Source of the DNA: Clostridium jeddahitimonense
GTDB lineage: Bacteria > Bacillota > Clostridia > Clostridiales > Clostridiaceae
Length of the DNA: 42,484 nt
Assembly: GCA_000753455.2 (NCBI GenBank)
Contig: LM994670.1
Span: 2,460,593 to 2,503,076 of the forward strand
Direction of reading: 5' to 3'
Shown here: positions 8,162-17,209 of the stretch, one piece after another
Layout: every line of letters starts with the position of its first letter
How positions within the stretch are numbered: position 1 is the stretch's first letter
Program-made: the position numbers and the translations under genes
The notes under the pieces: model-generated
What the model saw: only the letters and a program-made list of their open reading frames with translations
Databases searched by the model: none
What the model was told of the DNA's origin: nothing

Positions 8162-9661
8162 TTGGAAAAAGATAATTTCTTTAAAAATTCGTTTTTTTTA
8201 ACAGCAGCAAATATCACAACAGGTATCTTAGGATTTATCTTCTCTATATACCTATCAAAATTAATAGGACCAGAAGGAATAGGACTTTATGGACTAGTAA
8301 TGCCTATCTACAATCTATTTATCTGTCTTATGACAGCTGGAATTATAGCTGCAATTTCTCAAAGAGCCGCTATATATACTTCTAAAAAACAATATAATAA
8401 TCTTTTTAAGACTATAAATACTGTAGCCTTTTTTAATATTATTTGGTCAATAGTAATAGGTATTTTAGTTTTTATAGTAGCTCCATACATAAGTGAATAC
8501 GGGGTTAAGGATATGAGAACCTTAAATGCTATAAGAGTGACATGTCCTGCAATGGTATTTATAGCATTATCTAATATACTAAAAGGCTATTTTTATGGAA
8601 CATCTAAAATTACTATGCCAGCATTTATTGATATCTTAGAAAAAGCTATGAGAATAATAACAATAGCATTGCTAATATTTATATTTAAAGCTAATACACT
8701 ATCATCATTAGTTACACTTGCTTATGTCTCTTTAGCTATTGGTGAACTTCAAAGTCTATTATTGCTTTATGCTTATTACAAACATTTAATAAAAAAAATT
8801 CCTCCATCTTATGAAAAGACTGAAAGAAAAGCTCAATTACTTTTTAATGTTTTAGTAGTCTCATTACCTCTATGTTTAAATGGATTTATGGGAAATATAT
8901 TTTCAACTATGTCTACTTTAGTTGTACCACGAAGACTTGTATCCCTTGGTTTTGAATATTCCACTGCTATTGGAATGATTGGTAAATTTAATGGAATGGC
9001 GTTAACAATAGTAACTTTTCCACTTATCGTAGTTAGCTCCATTAATATGCTTTTAATGCCTGACCTTTCAGAAACTTTAAGTAAAGGTGAATATTATAAT
9101 GCATCTGTTAGAATACGTAAGGTTTTAAAAATTGCATTTTTACTTGGTATCGCTACTTGTATAATATGTTTAATTATTCCTGATTCTTTAGGAAAAATGT
9201 TTTATGATAGAGATGATTTAGGCTTATATATTAAGGTTTGTGCTTTATCTGCTCCTATATATTTTACTTCTAATACAATGTTTGGAATTCTAAATGGCTT
9301 AAATAGGCAAGGAATAATATTAAGAAATTCTCTAATTATTTCTTCTATAGAACTTATTTCTTTATATATACTTACAGGAATTAAAAGCATAAATGTATTT
9401 TCAACAGCTATAACAATATTTATTACTTCTATAATAAGCTTAGTAATTAACTTACATGAAGTTAAAAAACATATTGATATATCATTATCTTCTATAAATA
9501 TTATAATTTTTTCACTTATAGGTTTATTAAGTTACCTTGTTCTAAGACTGTTAACTAATACAATACTACGTGACTTATTCATAGCTAAAAATATAATAAT
9601 TATTCTATTAACCTTTGGACTATTTGCATACTTTAGCGGCTTTGGAATAGATGAAGACTAA
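8162..9661 (+). CDS. spoVB: SpoVB-like stage V sporulation / polysaccharide flippase
   Basis: The protein has 499 residues, almost all in hydrophobic helices (about 14 predicted), with the N-terminal 'NITTGILGFIFSIYLSKLIGPEGIGLYG' region typical of MOP-superfamily lipid-linked oligosaccharide flippases of the SpoVB group. SpoVB is needed for spore cortex peptidoglycan in Bacillus. The start is TTG at 8162, with GAGGTG six bases upstream; no closer ATG fits. The gene is divergent from the hydrogenase operon and monocistronic, with a terminator right after it. A second, longer flippase of the related YtgP type lies at 18381. The SpoVB name is an inference from N-terminal similarity and length; another MOP exporter is possible. 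Confidence 0.8.
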   Translation: MEKDNFFKNSFFLTAANITTGILGFIFSIYLSKLIGPEGIGLYGLVMPIYNLFICLMTAGIIAAISQRAAIYTSKKQYNNLFKTINTVAFFNIIWSIVIGILVFIVAPYISEYGVKDMRTLNAIRVTCPAMVFIALSNILKGYFYGTSKITMPAFIDILEKAMRIITIALLIFIFKANTLSSLVTLAYVSLAIGELQSLLLLYAYYKHLIKKIPPSYEKTERKAQLLFNVLVVSLPLCLNGFMGNIFSTMSTLVVPRRLVSLGFEYSTAIGMIGKFNGMALTIVTFPLIVVSSINMLLMPDLSETLSKGEYYNASVRIRKVLKIAFLLGIATCIICLIIPDSLGKMFYDRDDLGLYIKVCALSAPIYFTSNTMFGILNGLNRQGIILRNSLIISSIELISLYILTGIKSINVFSTAITIFITSIISLVINLHEVKKHIDISLSSINIIIFSLIGLLSYLVLRLLTNTILRDLFIAKNIIIILLTFGLFAYFSGFGIDED

Positions 9662-9688
9662 TATAGTTAATAATTAAGATTTTATTAA

Positions 9689-9716
9689 AAAAAACCAGCA
9701 AATGCTGGTTTTTTAT
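9689..9716 (+). terminator. terminator of spoVB
   Basis: AAAAAACCAGC / GCTGGTTTTTT form a perfect 11-bp stem with an AAAT loop, followed by TATTTTTT. It lies about 30 bases after the spoVB stop. Confidence 0.85.
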
Positions 9717-9755
9717 TTTTTACTGAATCTTATAATCCTATATTTATATTTTTAA

Positions 9756-9786
9756 TTTACATGTCCTAAATCTTATATGCTAAAAT
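9756..9786 (+). promoter_or_regulatory. putative promoter of the alpha/beta hydrolase gene
   Basis: TTTACA (9756-9761) and TAAAAT (9781-9786) lie 19 bases apart, or 18 for TTACAT. The -10 has a TGC directly ahead, i.e. an extended -10. Confidence 0.5.
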
Positions 9787-9816
9787 GTATTTATTAATAT
9801 TTTAAAGGAGACATCT

Positions 9817-10728
9817 ATGATTGCTTTTATTATTATAAGTTTGATTATTATTATTCTTTTTCTTTTGATAGGTTATGCCAATAAATTATGCAAAATAGTA
9901 GTTTATCCTAAAAAGAAAAGTTATGAAGATGGTTATGAAAATCAAATTAAGAAACTTAATCTTGAAGATTTTTATAACAGCTTAAAAAAAGAAGAAATAA
10001 CCTTAAAATCTGATTATGGTTATGATATTAAAGGTATTTTTATTCCAAACTCTAACTCAAATAAATGTATAATACTATGTCATGGTATTACAGTAAATAT
10101 AAATTACTCTGTTAAATATATAAAACCATTTTATAATCGTGGTTTTTCAATTTTTATGTATGACCATAGAAATCATGGATTAAGTGGCGGTGACTATACC
10201 TCAATGGGATATTTTGAAAAATTCGACCTTAAAACTTGTGCTAATTATATCTTCAACAAACTGGGAGATGATATATCTCTAGGCGTATTAGGCGAATCAA
10301 TGGGTGCTGCAACTGTACTGCAATATTGCTCTATAGATAAAAGAATAGATTTCTGTATTGAAGATTGTGGCTACTCAGATGTTTTTGATTTATTTAGACA
10401 TAGACTTAAAGAAGATTATAAAATAAACTTCATACCCCTATTGTATATAGCTGATATTCTTATGAAATTTAAATATAGTTGGAACTTTAAATCTGCTTCT
10501 CCAATAACCTTTATAAAAGATATTGATATACCTATATTATTTATTCATGGAGATAAAGATGATTATGTACCTACCTATATGGTTTATGACTTATTCAATT
10601 CAAAAACTACTGGTATTAGAGACATATATATTGCTAAAGACGCTAAACATGCAGATGCTTTAATCTCAAATCCAAATAAATATGATGCTGTAATAGGAAG
10701 TTTTCTTGATAAAATTAGAATGAGCTAA
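9817..10728 (+). CDS. membrane-anchored alpha/beta hydrolase (S33-like)
   Basis: The protein has 303 residues. Residues 3-20 form a single hydrophobic anchor, which would place the enzyme on the outer face or hold it at the membrane. The fold is shown by CHG (oxyanion region, about residue 88), DHRNHGLSGG, the nucleophile elbow GESMG with Ser161, HGDKDDYVP with Asp248, and His278 in AKHADA. All three catalytic residues are therefore present. Related proteins are annotated as serine aminopeptidase-like lipases or esterases (YqkD/YfhR type); the substrate cannot be told. GGAG lies before the ATG. The gene has its own promoter and terminator, and its TAA falls inside the terminator stem. Confidence 0.85.
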   Translation: MIAFIIISLIIIILFLLIGYANKLCKIVVYPKKKSYEDGYENQIKKLNLEDFYNSLKKEEITLKSDYGYDIKGIFIPNSNSNKCIILCHGITVNINYSVKYIKPFYNRGFSIFMYDHRNHGLSGGDYTSMGYFEKFDLKTCANYIFNKLGDDISLGVLGESMGAATVLQYCSIDKRIDFCIEDCGYSDVFDLFRHRLKEDYKINFIPLLYIADILMKFKYSWNFKSASPITFIKDIDIPILFIHGDKDDYVPTYMVYDLFNSKTTGIRDIYIAKDAKHADALISNPNKYDAVIGSFLDKIRMS

Positions 10729-10762
10729 GATTAGAAAAAAATCTAATTTTAGCTCATTTTTT
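10722..10762 (+). terminator. terminator overlapping the hydrolase stop codon
   Basis: A 14-bp stem (GAGCTAAGATTAGA / TCTAATTTTAGCTC, one G-U pair) has an A6 loop and is followed by ATTTTTTAT. The TAA stop at 10726-10728 lies in the left arm. Confidence 0.85.
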
Positions 10763-10779
10763 ATAATTTTGTTAAATCT

Positions 10780-10807
10780 TTGATTATTGTAAACGATATG
10801 GTAAAAT
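10780..10807 (+). promoter_or_regulatory. putative sigma-A promoter of the TPR-GGDEF gene
   Basis: TTGATT (10780-10785), 16-base spacer, TAAAAT (10802-10807), about 60 bases upstream of an AAGGAGGA ribosome site and the ATG at 10871. Confidence 0.55.
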
Positions 10808-10870
10808 ATAAGTACAAATTCCCATTTTTTAAATAATATTGAACCTATATTTTGATAAGGAGGATATTAA

Positions 10871-13800
10871 ATGATCTCTTTAAATAGTAATTTATACTCA
10901 TTACTTCTGAATGAAATTGAAAAAAATACATCAAGTGTATTTTTATTAAAAACAGCTAATAGAGATGCTTTAGAAAAACTTTATAAAGAGAAGAACTTAA
11001 ACGAAAGTAATCATAACTATTTTTACAAAAATTATTCCTCTTCCTCTTTGTCAGAACCTTATGATCCTATAATATCACTAGTAAAAAAATATCTCTTTAG
11101 TGAAGATATCATTGATGAAGTTTTCAGCGATATAAATATATATCCATCTCATAAGGAGCTTCTAAAAAATTATCTAATTAATGGACAAACTAATCGAAAC
11201 GAAGAGGTATTACATTGTGATTATCATTATGAAAAAAACAGGCTTTATTTAGGCTTATTTAATATATTAAATTACATTAGTAAAGATAGAACATTAATTA
11301 TTTTTCTAGATAATCTCAATTTAGCAAATTACTCAACAATCTTATGGATTAAATGGATTTTATCTAATCAATTAAAGTCAAACTTTAAAATAGTAGCTTC
11401 TATTGATGACTATAATTACTATAACTCAGATTATCAAATTGAATTTGATAATTTAATCCAAATGCTTCAACTTAAAAGCTTAATTATAGAAACTAATAAA
11501 ACTCATAGTACAAAGCTTGACTTAAATTTTAAACCTTCAGATGAGTTTTCAATAACCATAGAATATGCACATAACTTTTTCAACTTATTTGCATTAGAAG
11601 AAGCTATTGAATCTTATAAAAACTATTATAATCTACTAAAACTTAAGAATTCTCCTTTACTAGATTTCTCTGAAGTGATTTCTTATTTAGGAGATAGCTA
11701 TTTTTTTCTTAATGACTTTGATACAGCTCAGGAATACTATGAAAGTCTACTTAACATAGGCTTAGATATTGATAGTACATATATAAGAATACTTGCCACT
11801 CAGAAATTATCAATGTTATTTATTATTAAAGGTAAATATACTATAGCTGAAAATTTAGCTAATCAAAGCTACAAATTAGCACTTAAACTTAACAACGAAC
11901 CTTTAATAATAAATTCTTTTTTTCTTATATTTTTAATAAATGAAAAAGCTAAATATAGAACAACCATCAGCCACTATAACTTTGAAGAAGATTTTATTTG
12001 GTTAGCTGCTAAATATAATAAAAAAAATATGCTTTCATACTTTTTAACTCATACTTATAACGGAATCTCTTATGCTAGCCCTGATGATGAGAAAATAACT
12101 TATTACAATCAAGGTCATCACTTAGCAACAGAATTAGATAATCAAAACTGTATTATTTCAGCTCATTTAAAAACAGCTTTAGTTTATGCTGTTAGAGGAT
12201 ATTACAATATTAGTATTCAGTTTTATAAAAAGGTTGAAGATCTTCTTATTCAAATGAAAGATTACTTTAGATTAGCTCAGACATACAACGGAATTGGCTA
12301 TTATTATTTAACTAATGGAGATTATAAAAATGCTAATATATATTATGATAAGGCTTTAAAAAATTTAAAGTCTAGTTGGAATTTTGATGAGATATGTATT
12401 ACATTAATAAACTTAGGTTTAAACTCTCTTTTAGCTTGCAATTACAAAAATGCTGAAAATTGTTTTAATATTTTTCTTTCAATTGTGAATGAACTAAAAA
12501 TCGATAGACTTCGTTTAAGCACTCTTTCTAGAATTTATGGAATTATAGGTTTAAATAATTATTATTTAGGCAATTATTATAGGTTATTTTCATTATTATC
12601 TAAGATGACACCAATAGATACCCCTATTAAAAGAAAATATCTAGAAGAAGATGATGATGAATTTTTTTTGTATAACTTTTTGCAAGGCTTATTACTTAAA
12701 TCTGAAGGCAACTTTTTAGATGCTAGAAAATATTTCAAAAGAGCTGAAATTTACTTAAATCGAATAAAAGGGTCATTAAAATGTTTATATCCTAAGTTTT
12801 CTCATGAATATTGCTCTTTATTAATTTCCTTAGGATATACTGATGATGCTAAAAAAATAAAAACTAATGCAATAGATTTTTGCATTAAAAATAACTATAG
12901 TTTCTATCTTGATTTATTAAGAAATAATAATACTCCAAATCTATTTTTAAAAAATAGTACAACCCATTTACAGTGGGTTGTTGAAGCAGCAAGACAACAA
13001 GCTAATATAGATAATCTTAACTCAAAAATATCTGAAATTAACTTTTTAAATCTTTTTCAAGAAAACTTAAGCTCATCAGATAATATAAAGACAGTAAAAA
13101 AGCTTTCATTACAGTTGATTGAAAATCGTTTTGCATTAGATCATACAATATTAATATCTTTAGATGACTACAACGATACTTTTATCAAGTTATCTGAAGA
13201 AATAACTATTTCAAAGGAAAAATTAATTCAACTTGAAAATTCATTTAATAATATTAATACCTCCTTTATTAGCTCTAGAAAAGATTCTAATTATGCTATT
13301 TTAGATAAAATAGGAAGTATTCTTAATATTGAAATCTATTCCTTAGTATATATTCCAATAACTAAGGATAATGAGATTAAATGCTTTTTCTTAGGAATAA
13401 CTAAAATATATAAAGATATATTAAGTAGCGAAATTATTATAAACTCAGATAACATAAGAATCCTTAACATTGCAATTAAACAACTTTTTGAAACAACTCA
13501 ACGAATAAAAGGACAAGAAAAACTATTATCTGCTGCAAATACAGATGTTTTAACAGGCTTATATAATAGACAAGGATTTTATAATAATATTTCTTCATTT
13601 ATAAATAATGATAAATCTAATTTTTCATTTGATCATCACTTTTTAATATATATAGATTTAGATAATTTTAAATTCTATAATGACACCTTCGGTCATAAAA
13701 TTGGTGATAACATTTTAAAACTATTTGCAAATATATTAAAATTAAAGATCACCTCCTCTGACATGGCTATTCGTTATGGAGGTGATGAATTTATACTTTT

Positions 13801-14068
13801 TCTGAGTAATTCTAATAAAAACAGCTGTACTACTCTAATCAAAAGTATTTATGAAGAACTTTATATGAAATATGGCTTTAAATCAGAAATATCAGCATTA
13901 TTAGGTAGAGATGTATCTATACCTGAAGATAGACTTCTATCATTTTCAACAGGCATTATTGATTTATCTTCTAATAAGAACTTAAATATATCGGAATTAG
14001 TAGAGATTGCAGATAAAGCTATGTATAAAGCAAAAAAGAACGGAAAATCCTGTTATATTTTTTCATAA
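10871..14068 (+). CDS. diguanylate cyclase with degenerate ATPase domain and TPR repeats
   Basis: The protein has 1065 residues and no membrane segment. Residues 1-210 look like a STAND/AAA-16 ATPase module: a Walker-B-like strand (LIIFLDN) is at about 143-149, but the Walker A position (VFLLKTANRDAL) has no GxxGxGK. Residues ~225-700 hold many TPR-like helical pairs (e.g. YYYLTNGDYKNANIYYDKAL). A GAF-like region follows (~725-885). The GGDEF domain (~893-1065) has DLDNFKFYNDTFGH and an intact RYGGDEF (968-974). The inhibitory RxxD site is replaced by T961-S-S-D964, so c-di-GMP feedback through that site is unlikely. It probably makes c-di-GMP in response to a ligand or partner sensed by the TPR part. 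It is a single-gene unit. Confidence 0.88.
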   Translation: MISLNSNLYSLLLNEIEKNTSSVFLLKTANRDALEKLYKEKNLNESNHNYFYKNYSSSSLSEPYDPIISLVKKYLFSEDIIDEVFSDINIYPSHKELLKNYLINGQTNRNEEVLHCDYHYEKNRLYLGLFNILNYISKDRTLIIFLDNLNLANYSTILWIKWILSNQLKSNFKIVASIDDYNYYNSDYQIEFDNLIQMLQLKSLIIETNKTHSTKLDLNFKPSDEFSITIEYAHNFFNLFALEEAIESYKNYYNLLKLKNSPLLDFSEVISYLGDSYFFLNDFDTAQEYYESLLNIGLDIDSTYIRILATQKLSMLFIIKGKYTIAENLANQSYKLALKLNNEPLIINSFFLIFLINEKAKYRTTISHYNFEEDFIWLAAKYNKKNMLSYFLTHTYNGISYASPDDEKITYYNQGHHLATELDNQNCIISAHLKTALVYAVRGYYNISIQFYKKVEDLLIQMKDYFRLAQTYNGIGYYYLTNGDYKNANIYYDKALKNLKSSWNFDEICITLINLGLNSLLACNYKNAENCFNIFLSIVNELKIDRLRLSTLSRIYGIIGLNNYYLGNYYRLFSLLSKMTPIDTPIKRKYLEEDDDEFFLYNFLQGLLLKSEGNFLDARKYFKRAEIYLNRIKGSLKCLYPKFSHEYCSLLISLGYTDDAKKIKTNAIDFCIKNNYSFYLDLLRNNNTPNLFLKNSTTHLQWVVEAARQQANIDNLNSKISEINFLNLFQENLSSSDNIKTVKKLSLQLIENRFALDHTILISLDDYNDTFIKLSEEITISKEKLIQLENSFNNINTSFISSRKDSNYAILDKIGSILNIEIYSLVYIPITKDNEIKCFFLGITKIYKDILSSEIIINSDNIRILNIAIKQLFETTQRIKGQEKLLSAANTDVLTGLYNRQGFYNNISSFINNDKSNFSFDHHFLIYIDLDNFKFYNDTFGHKIGDNILKLFANILKLKITSSDMAIRYGGDEFILFLSNSNKNSCTTLIKSIYEELYMKYGFKSEISALLGRDVSIPEDRLLSFSTGIIDLSSNKNLNISELVEIADKAMYKAKKNGKSCYIFS

Positions 14069-14071
14069 AAT

Positions 14072-14107
14072 AAAATCAGAATAACTTATTACGGTTATTC
14101 TGATTTT
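14072..14107. terminator. bidirectional terminator between convergent genes
   Basis: AAAATCAGAATAAC / GTTATTCTGATTTT form a perfect 14-bp stem with an 8-base loop. T-runs occur on both strands, so it can end both the GGDEF gene and the ABC importer operon. Confidence 0.85.
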
Positions 14108-14132
14108 TATGCCGTCTATTTAGCTTTGTTTT

Positions 14133-15461
14133 TTATTGACGTTGTATTGAAGTTTCAACTTGTGATGTTGTATCTTTTATAAATGTATCTATATCTTTTA
14201 TACTACCAGTTACATATGCATCATATTTTTCTTGGATTATTTCCCTAGCTGATTGTGCATTATTTACTGCTGGAGTAAAGTATGCATATTCTAAACTACT
14301 TTGTGCTACTGGATAAATCTTTGTAAATAAAGCATTTGGATCATTTAATGCATCTTTCATAATTTGTGTATCAGCTGCTGATTTACGAACTGGTAAATAT
14401 CCTGTTGCTACTGCAAATTTAGCTGTATTTTCAGTATTAGTTGCATACTTAATAAATTCATAAGCTGCAAATTGTGCCTCTGGAGATACATCACTTGTTA
14501 CAAATAATGATGCTCCTTGTTGAATAACAGCTTTGTTTTTCCCTTGGAATACAGGAACTTCTACTACATCAACTTCAAAAGTTCCATCTGTTTTGATATG
14601 AGCTGCACCTGCTGATGATCCTTGATACATTAATAACTTTTGATTTGAAAATGGCCCTGAAAGATATTTATCCTCTCCAGGAATACGGAAGTCACCTGAA
14701 CCTACTTCATCTTTATAATAATTCATAAATGTTTTTACCCAATCATTATCGACATTTATTTTTCCATCAATAGTTACAAAGTCTAAGTTATCCATCTTTA
14801 AAGTAGAAATAAATGCATTAGAACTTGAATCAAACCCAAATCCTACGATTCCTAACTCATCTTTGCATTTTTTAGATATCTCAGCTAACTTTTCTACTGT
14901 TAGACCTTTTAAATCTTCCATTGTATATCCTAATTGTTCTAACATAGTTTTATTAACATATAAAACTTCTGTAGATTTAGTCATAGGAATACCATATACA
15001 GAACCTTTAGTCCATTGAGATACCTCATTTATAAATGTTGTATAGAAATCATTTTCTATATCACTTTTCATTCCTATAGTTGAATCATTAACATACGGTG
15101 CTAAATCGACTATTTTGTTTTGGTTTATTAATCCTGTGGCTATATCTGGGTATACATTTATTATTGCTGGTAAAGAGTTAGATTGTGAAGCTGTTATAAC
15201 CTTCTTGTTTAAATCTCCAATATTACCTTGATTTACAGCACTTACTGTAATACCCATATTATTATTGCCGTTAAAGTCTTTTACTATTGAGTCTAGTACT
15301 TCTGCTTGTTTTCCATTTAAATAATGCCACATTTCTATAGAAATAGGTGACTTTAATTCAGTTATTATTTCAGCTGAAGTATTATTTTTTTTACCGCATC
15401 CAACAAACATCCCTATCCCTAGAGTAGCTGTTAAAATTGAAGCTAAAATTCTTTTATTCAT
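14133..15461 (-). CDS. ABC importer solute-binding lipoprotein, UgpB-like
   Basis: The protein has 442 residues. It has a lipoprotein signal peptide ending in FVGC (Cys22), then a family 1 extracellular sugar-binding fold. The blocks IEMWHYLNG, LPAIINVYP, LYVNKTML, QQGASLFV and ATGYLPVRKSA resemble UgpB, the glycerol-3-phosphate-binding protein, more than maltose-binding proteins. It delivers substrate to the two permeases encoded upstream. It is the last gene of the ATPase-permease-permease-binding protein order, 45 bases after the previous stop, with GAGGTG before its ATG. The substrate could be glycerol-3-phosphate, a glycerophosphodiester or an oligosaccharide. Confidence 0.85.
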   Translation of the reverse strand: MNKRILASILTATLGIGMFVGCGKKNNTSAEIITELKSPISIEMWHYLNGKQAEVLDSIVKDFNGNNNMGITVSAVNQGNIGDLNKKVITASQSNSLPAIINVYPDIATGLINQNKIVDLAPYVNDSTIGMKSDIENDFYTTFINEVSQWTKGSVYGIPMTKSTEVLYVNKTMLEQLGYTMEDLKGLTVEKLAEISKKCKDELGIVGFGFDSSSNAFISTLKMDNLDFVTIDGKINVDNDWVKTFMNYYKDEVGSGDFRIPGEDKYLSGPFSNQKLLMYQGSSAGAAHIKTDGTFEVDVVEVPVFQGKNKAVIQQGASLFVTSDVSPEAQFAAYEFIKYATNTENTAKFAVATGYLPVRKSAADTQIMKDALNDPNALFTKIYPVAQSSLEYAYFTPAVNNAQSAREIIQEKYDAYVTGSIKDIDTFIKDTTSQVETSIQRQ

Positions 15462-15506
15462 TTCTTCACCTCTTAAATTTTATTTATCCTTAGTTTTTCT
15501 TAAAGT

Positions 15507-16331
15507 TTATCCTTTAATACCTCCAATAGAAATTCCACTCATAATTTTTTTATGTAGGAAAATATAAACTACCACTATTGGCATAGTAATTATTGTTGAT
15601 GCAGCCATTAACAATTCATATTGATTTCCTGCATCAGATTGGAAAGCAGTTAATCCATTTGCTAATAACCTCATTCTTTCACTATTTGTTACAAGTAGTG
15701 GCCATAAAAATGCATTCCAAGAATTTATACCTACTAAAATACAAATAGTTATAATTGATGGTTTAGCCATAGGAACTATTATTCTCCATAAAAATTTCCA
15801 ATCACTTGCTCCATCAACTTTAGCTGCATAATATAATTGTTTTGGTATTTTAAAGAAAAACTCTCTAAGCATATAAATATACAATACATTTGCCATATAT
15901 GGCACAAATAGTGCTTGATAAGTATCAATCCATCCTAAGGAAGATATAGTCTTAAAATTGGTAACTATTAAAACTTCCCCAGGTATCATCATTGAAGCTA
16001 AAAAGATTGAAAATATCATATCTCTTCCTGGAAACTCCAAATGAGAAAATGCAAATGCAGTTAATATTGCTATTATTACAGTGCTAATTATACTTAAAAT
16101 AGTAACTATAATTGTATTAAAGAAATATCTAGCAAAAGGTGCCATCTTTAAAGCAACATTGTAATTGTGCCACATTATTTTACTCGGAAATAATGTTGGA
16201 GGTGTTTGAATTACCTCAAATGATGATTTTAACGATGATGCTATCATCCAATAAAAAGGAAATAACGTTACTATTGCAAATAGTACTAATACTAAATACT
16301 TTAATCCTGTCCCTAAATTATTCTTATTCAT
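15507..16331 (-). CDS. ugpE: ABC importer permease, UgpE/MalG-like
   Basis: The protein has 274 residues with six hydrophobic helices. The EAA loop (YYAAKVDGASDWKFLWRIIVPMAKP, about 165-190) docks the ATPase. N-terminal LFPFYWMIASSLK is typical of the MalG/UgpE type. AGGAGGTGA precedes its ATG. The gene starts 11 bases after the stop of the other permease, so they are co-transcribed and presumably co-assembled. The symbol follows the UgpB-like partner; the substrate is inferred. Confidence 0.85.
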   Translation of the reverse strand: MNKNNLGTGLKYLVLVLFAIVTLFPFYWMIASSLKSSFEVIQTPPTLFPSKIMWHNYNVALKMAPFARYFFNTIIVTILSIISTVIIAILTAFAFSHLEFPGRDMIFSIFLASMMIPGEVLIVTNFKTISSLGWIDTYQALFVPYMANVLYIYMLREFFFKIPKQLYYAAKVDGASDWKFLWRIIVPMAKPSIITICILVGINSWNAFLWPLLVTNSERMRLLANGLTAFQSDAGNQYELLMAASTIITMPIVVVYIFLHKKIMSGISIGGIKG

Positions 16332-16342
16332 TATCTCACCTC

Positions 16343-17209
16343 CTAATAATGAATCTTATTTCTTGAAGCAAACCTTTGTAACATTGTTACAGTTAATATT
16401 ATTATTAACAGTACAACGGCTGCAGCAAAAGCTAATGGAAAATCTTGATCCCCATAGAATCTATCGATTATATATCTTACTACTGTAGATACAGCCCCAT
16501 CTAAAGTTCTTCCCCCAAATAAAACATATACCTCTGTATAAACTTTAAATCCTGCTATTAAACTTATCATATATGTATATGCTATTATAGGAGACACCAA
16601 CTTAACAGTTATCTCTCTAAATATAGTTCCCTTAGATGCCTGATCTAATTTAGCTGCTTGATAATACTGTGGGTTAATAGATGCTATTCCAGTTGTTAAG
16701 ATCAAAGTATTAAATGCTAAGCTCTTCCAAACTGCAAATATTATAAGTGCCGGCATAGCCCATTTAGGACTTCCTAACCAATTTATTGGATTTATTCCTA
16801 TAAAGCTTAACAAGTAATTTATTACTCCATATTCACTATTAAATAGCCATGACCATACTATTCCTATAGCAACTAGAGAAGTTACATAAGGTAGAAAGTA
16901 TATACTTTGAAACATACCTCTTATTTTTTCATTTTTTAAATTTACCAATGTATTAGCTAGTAATAATGAAATAAATACAGATATTATTGGTACTATAGCA
17001 GCATAAATAACAGTATTAAATAAAGATGTTAAAAATCTCTTATCTGTAAAAAGATATTTATAAGATCCGAATCCAAATTTAAAGCCACTTGCTTTAGTTT
17101 CATCAAAACTAAAAATGATAGTATTTATTATTGGATAAAACACAAATATGCCTAGTATTATTAATGCTGGTAATAAATAAATATACCCTTTATAATTTCT
17201 TTTTAGCAT
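16343..17209 (-). CDS. ugpA: ABC importer permease, UgpA/MalF-like
   Basis: The protein has 288 residues and six hydrophobic helices. LPALIILGIFVFYPI at the N-terminus and an EAA loop (YYQAAKLDQASKGTIFREITVKLVSP, about 180-205) mark it as the UgpA/MalF-type partner of the following permease. Its ATG overlaps the ATPase stop by 7 bases (17203-17209), so translation is probably coupled. The best Shine-Dalgarno (GAGGAG) lies about 13 bases upstream, inside the ATPase gene. Confidence 0.85.
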   Translation of the reverse strand: MLKRNYKGYIYLLPALIILGIFVFYPIINTIIFSFDETKASGFKFGFGSYKYLFTDKRFLTSLFNTVIYAAIVPIISVFISLLLANTLVNLKNEKIRGMFQSIYFLPYVTSLVAIGIVWSWLFNSEYGVINYLLSFIGINPINWLGSPKWAMPALIIFAVWKSLAFNTLILTTGIASINPQYYQAAKLDQASKGTIFREITVKLVSPIIAYTYMISLIAGFKVYTEVYVLFGGRTLDGAVSTVVRYIIDRFYGDQDFPLAFAAAVVLLIIILTVTMLQRFASRNKIHY

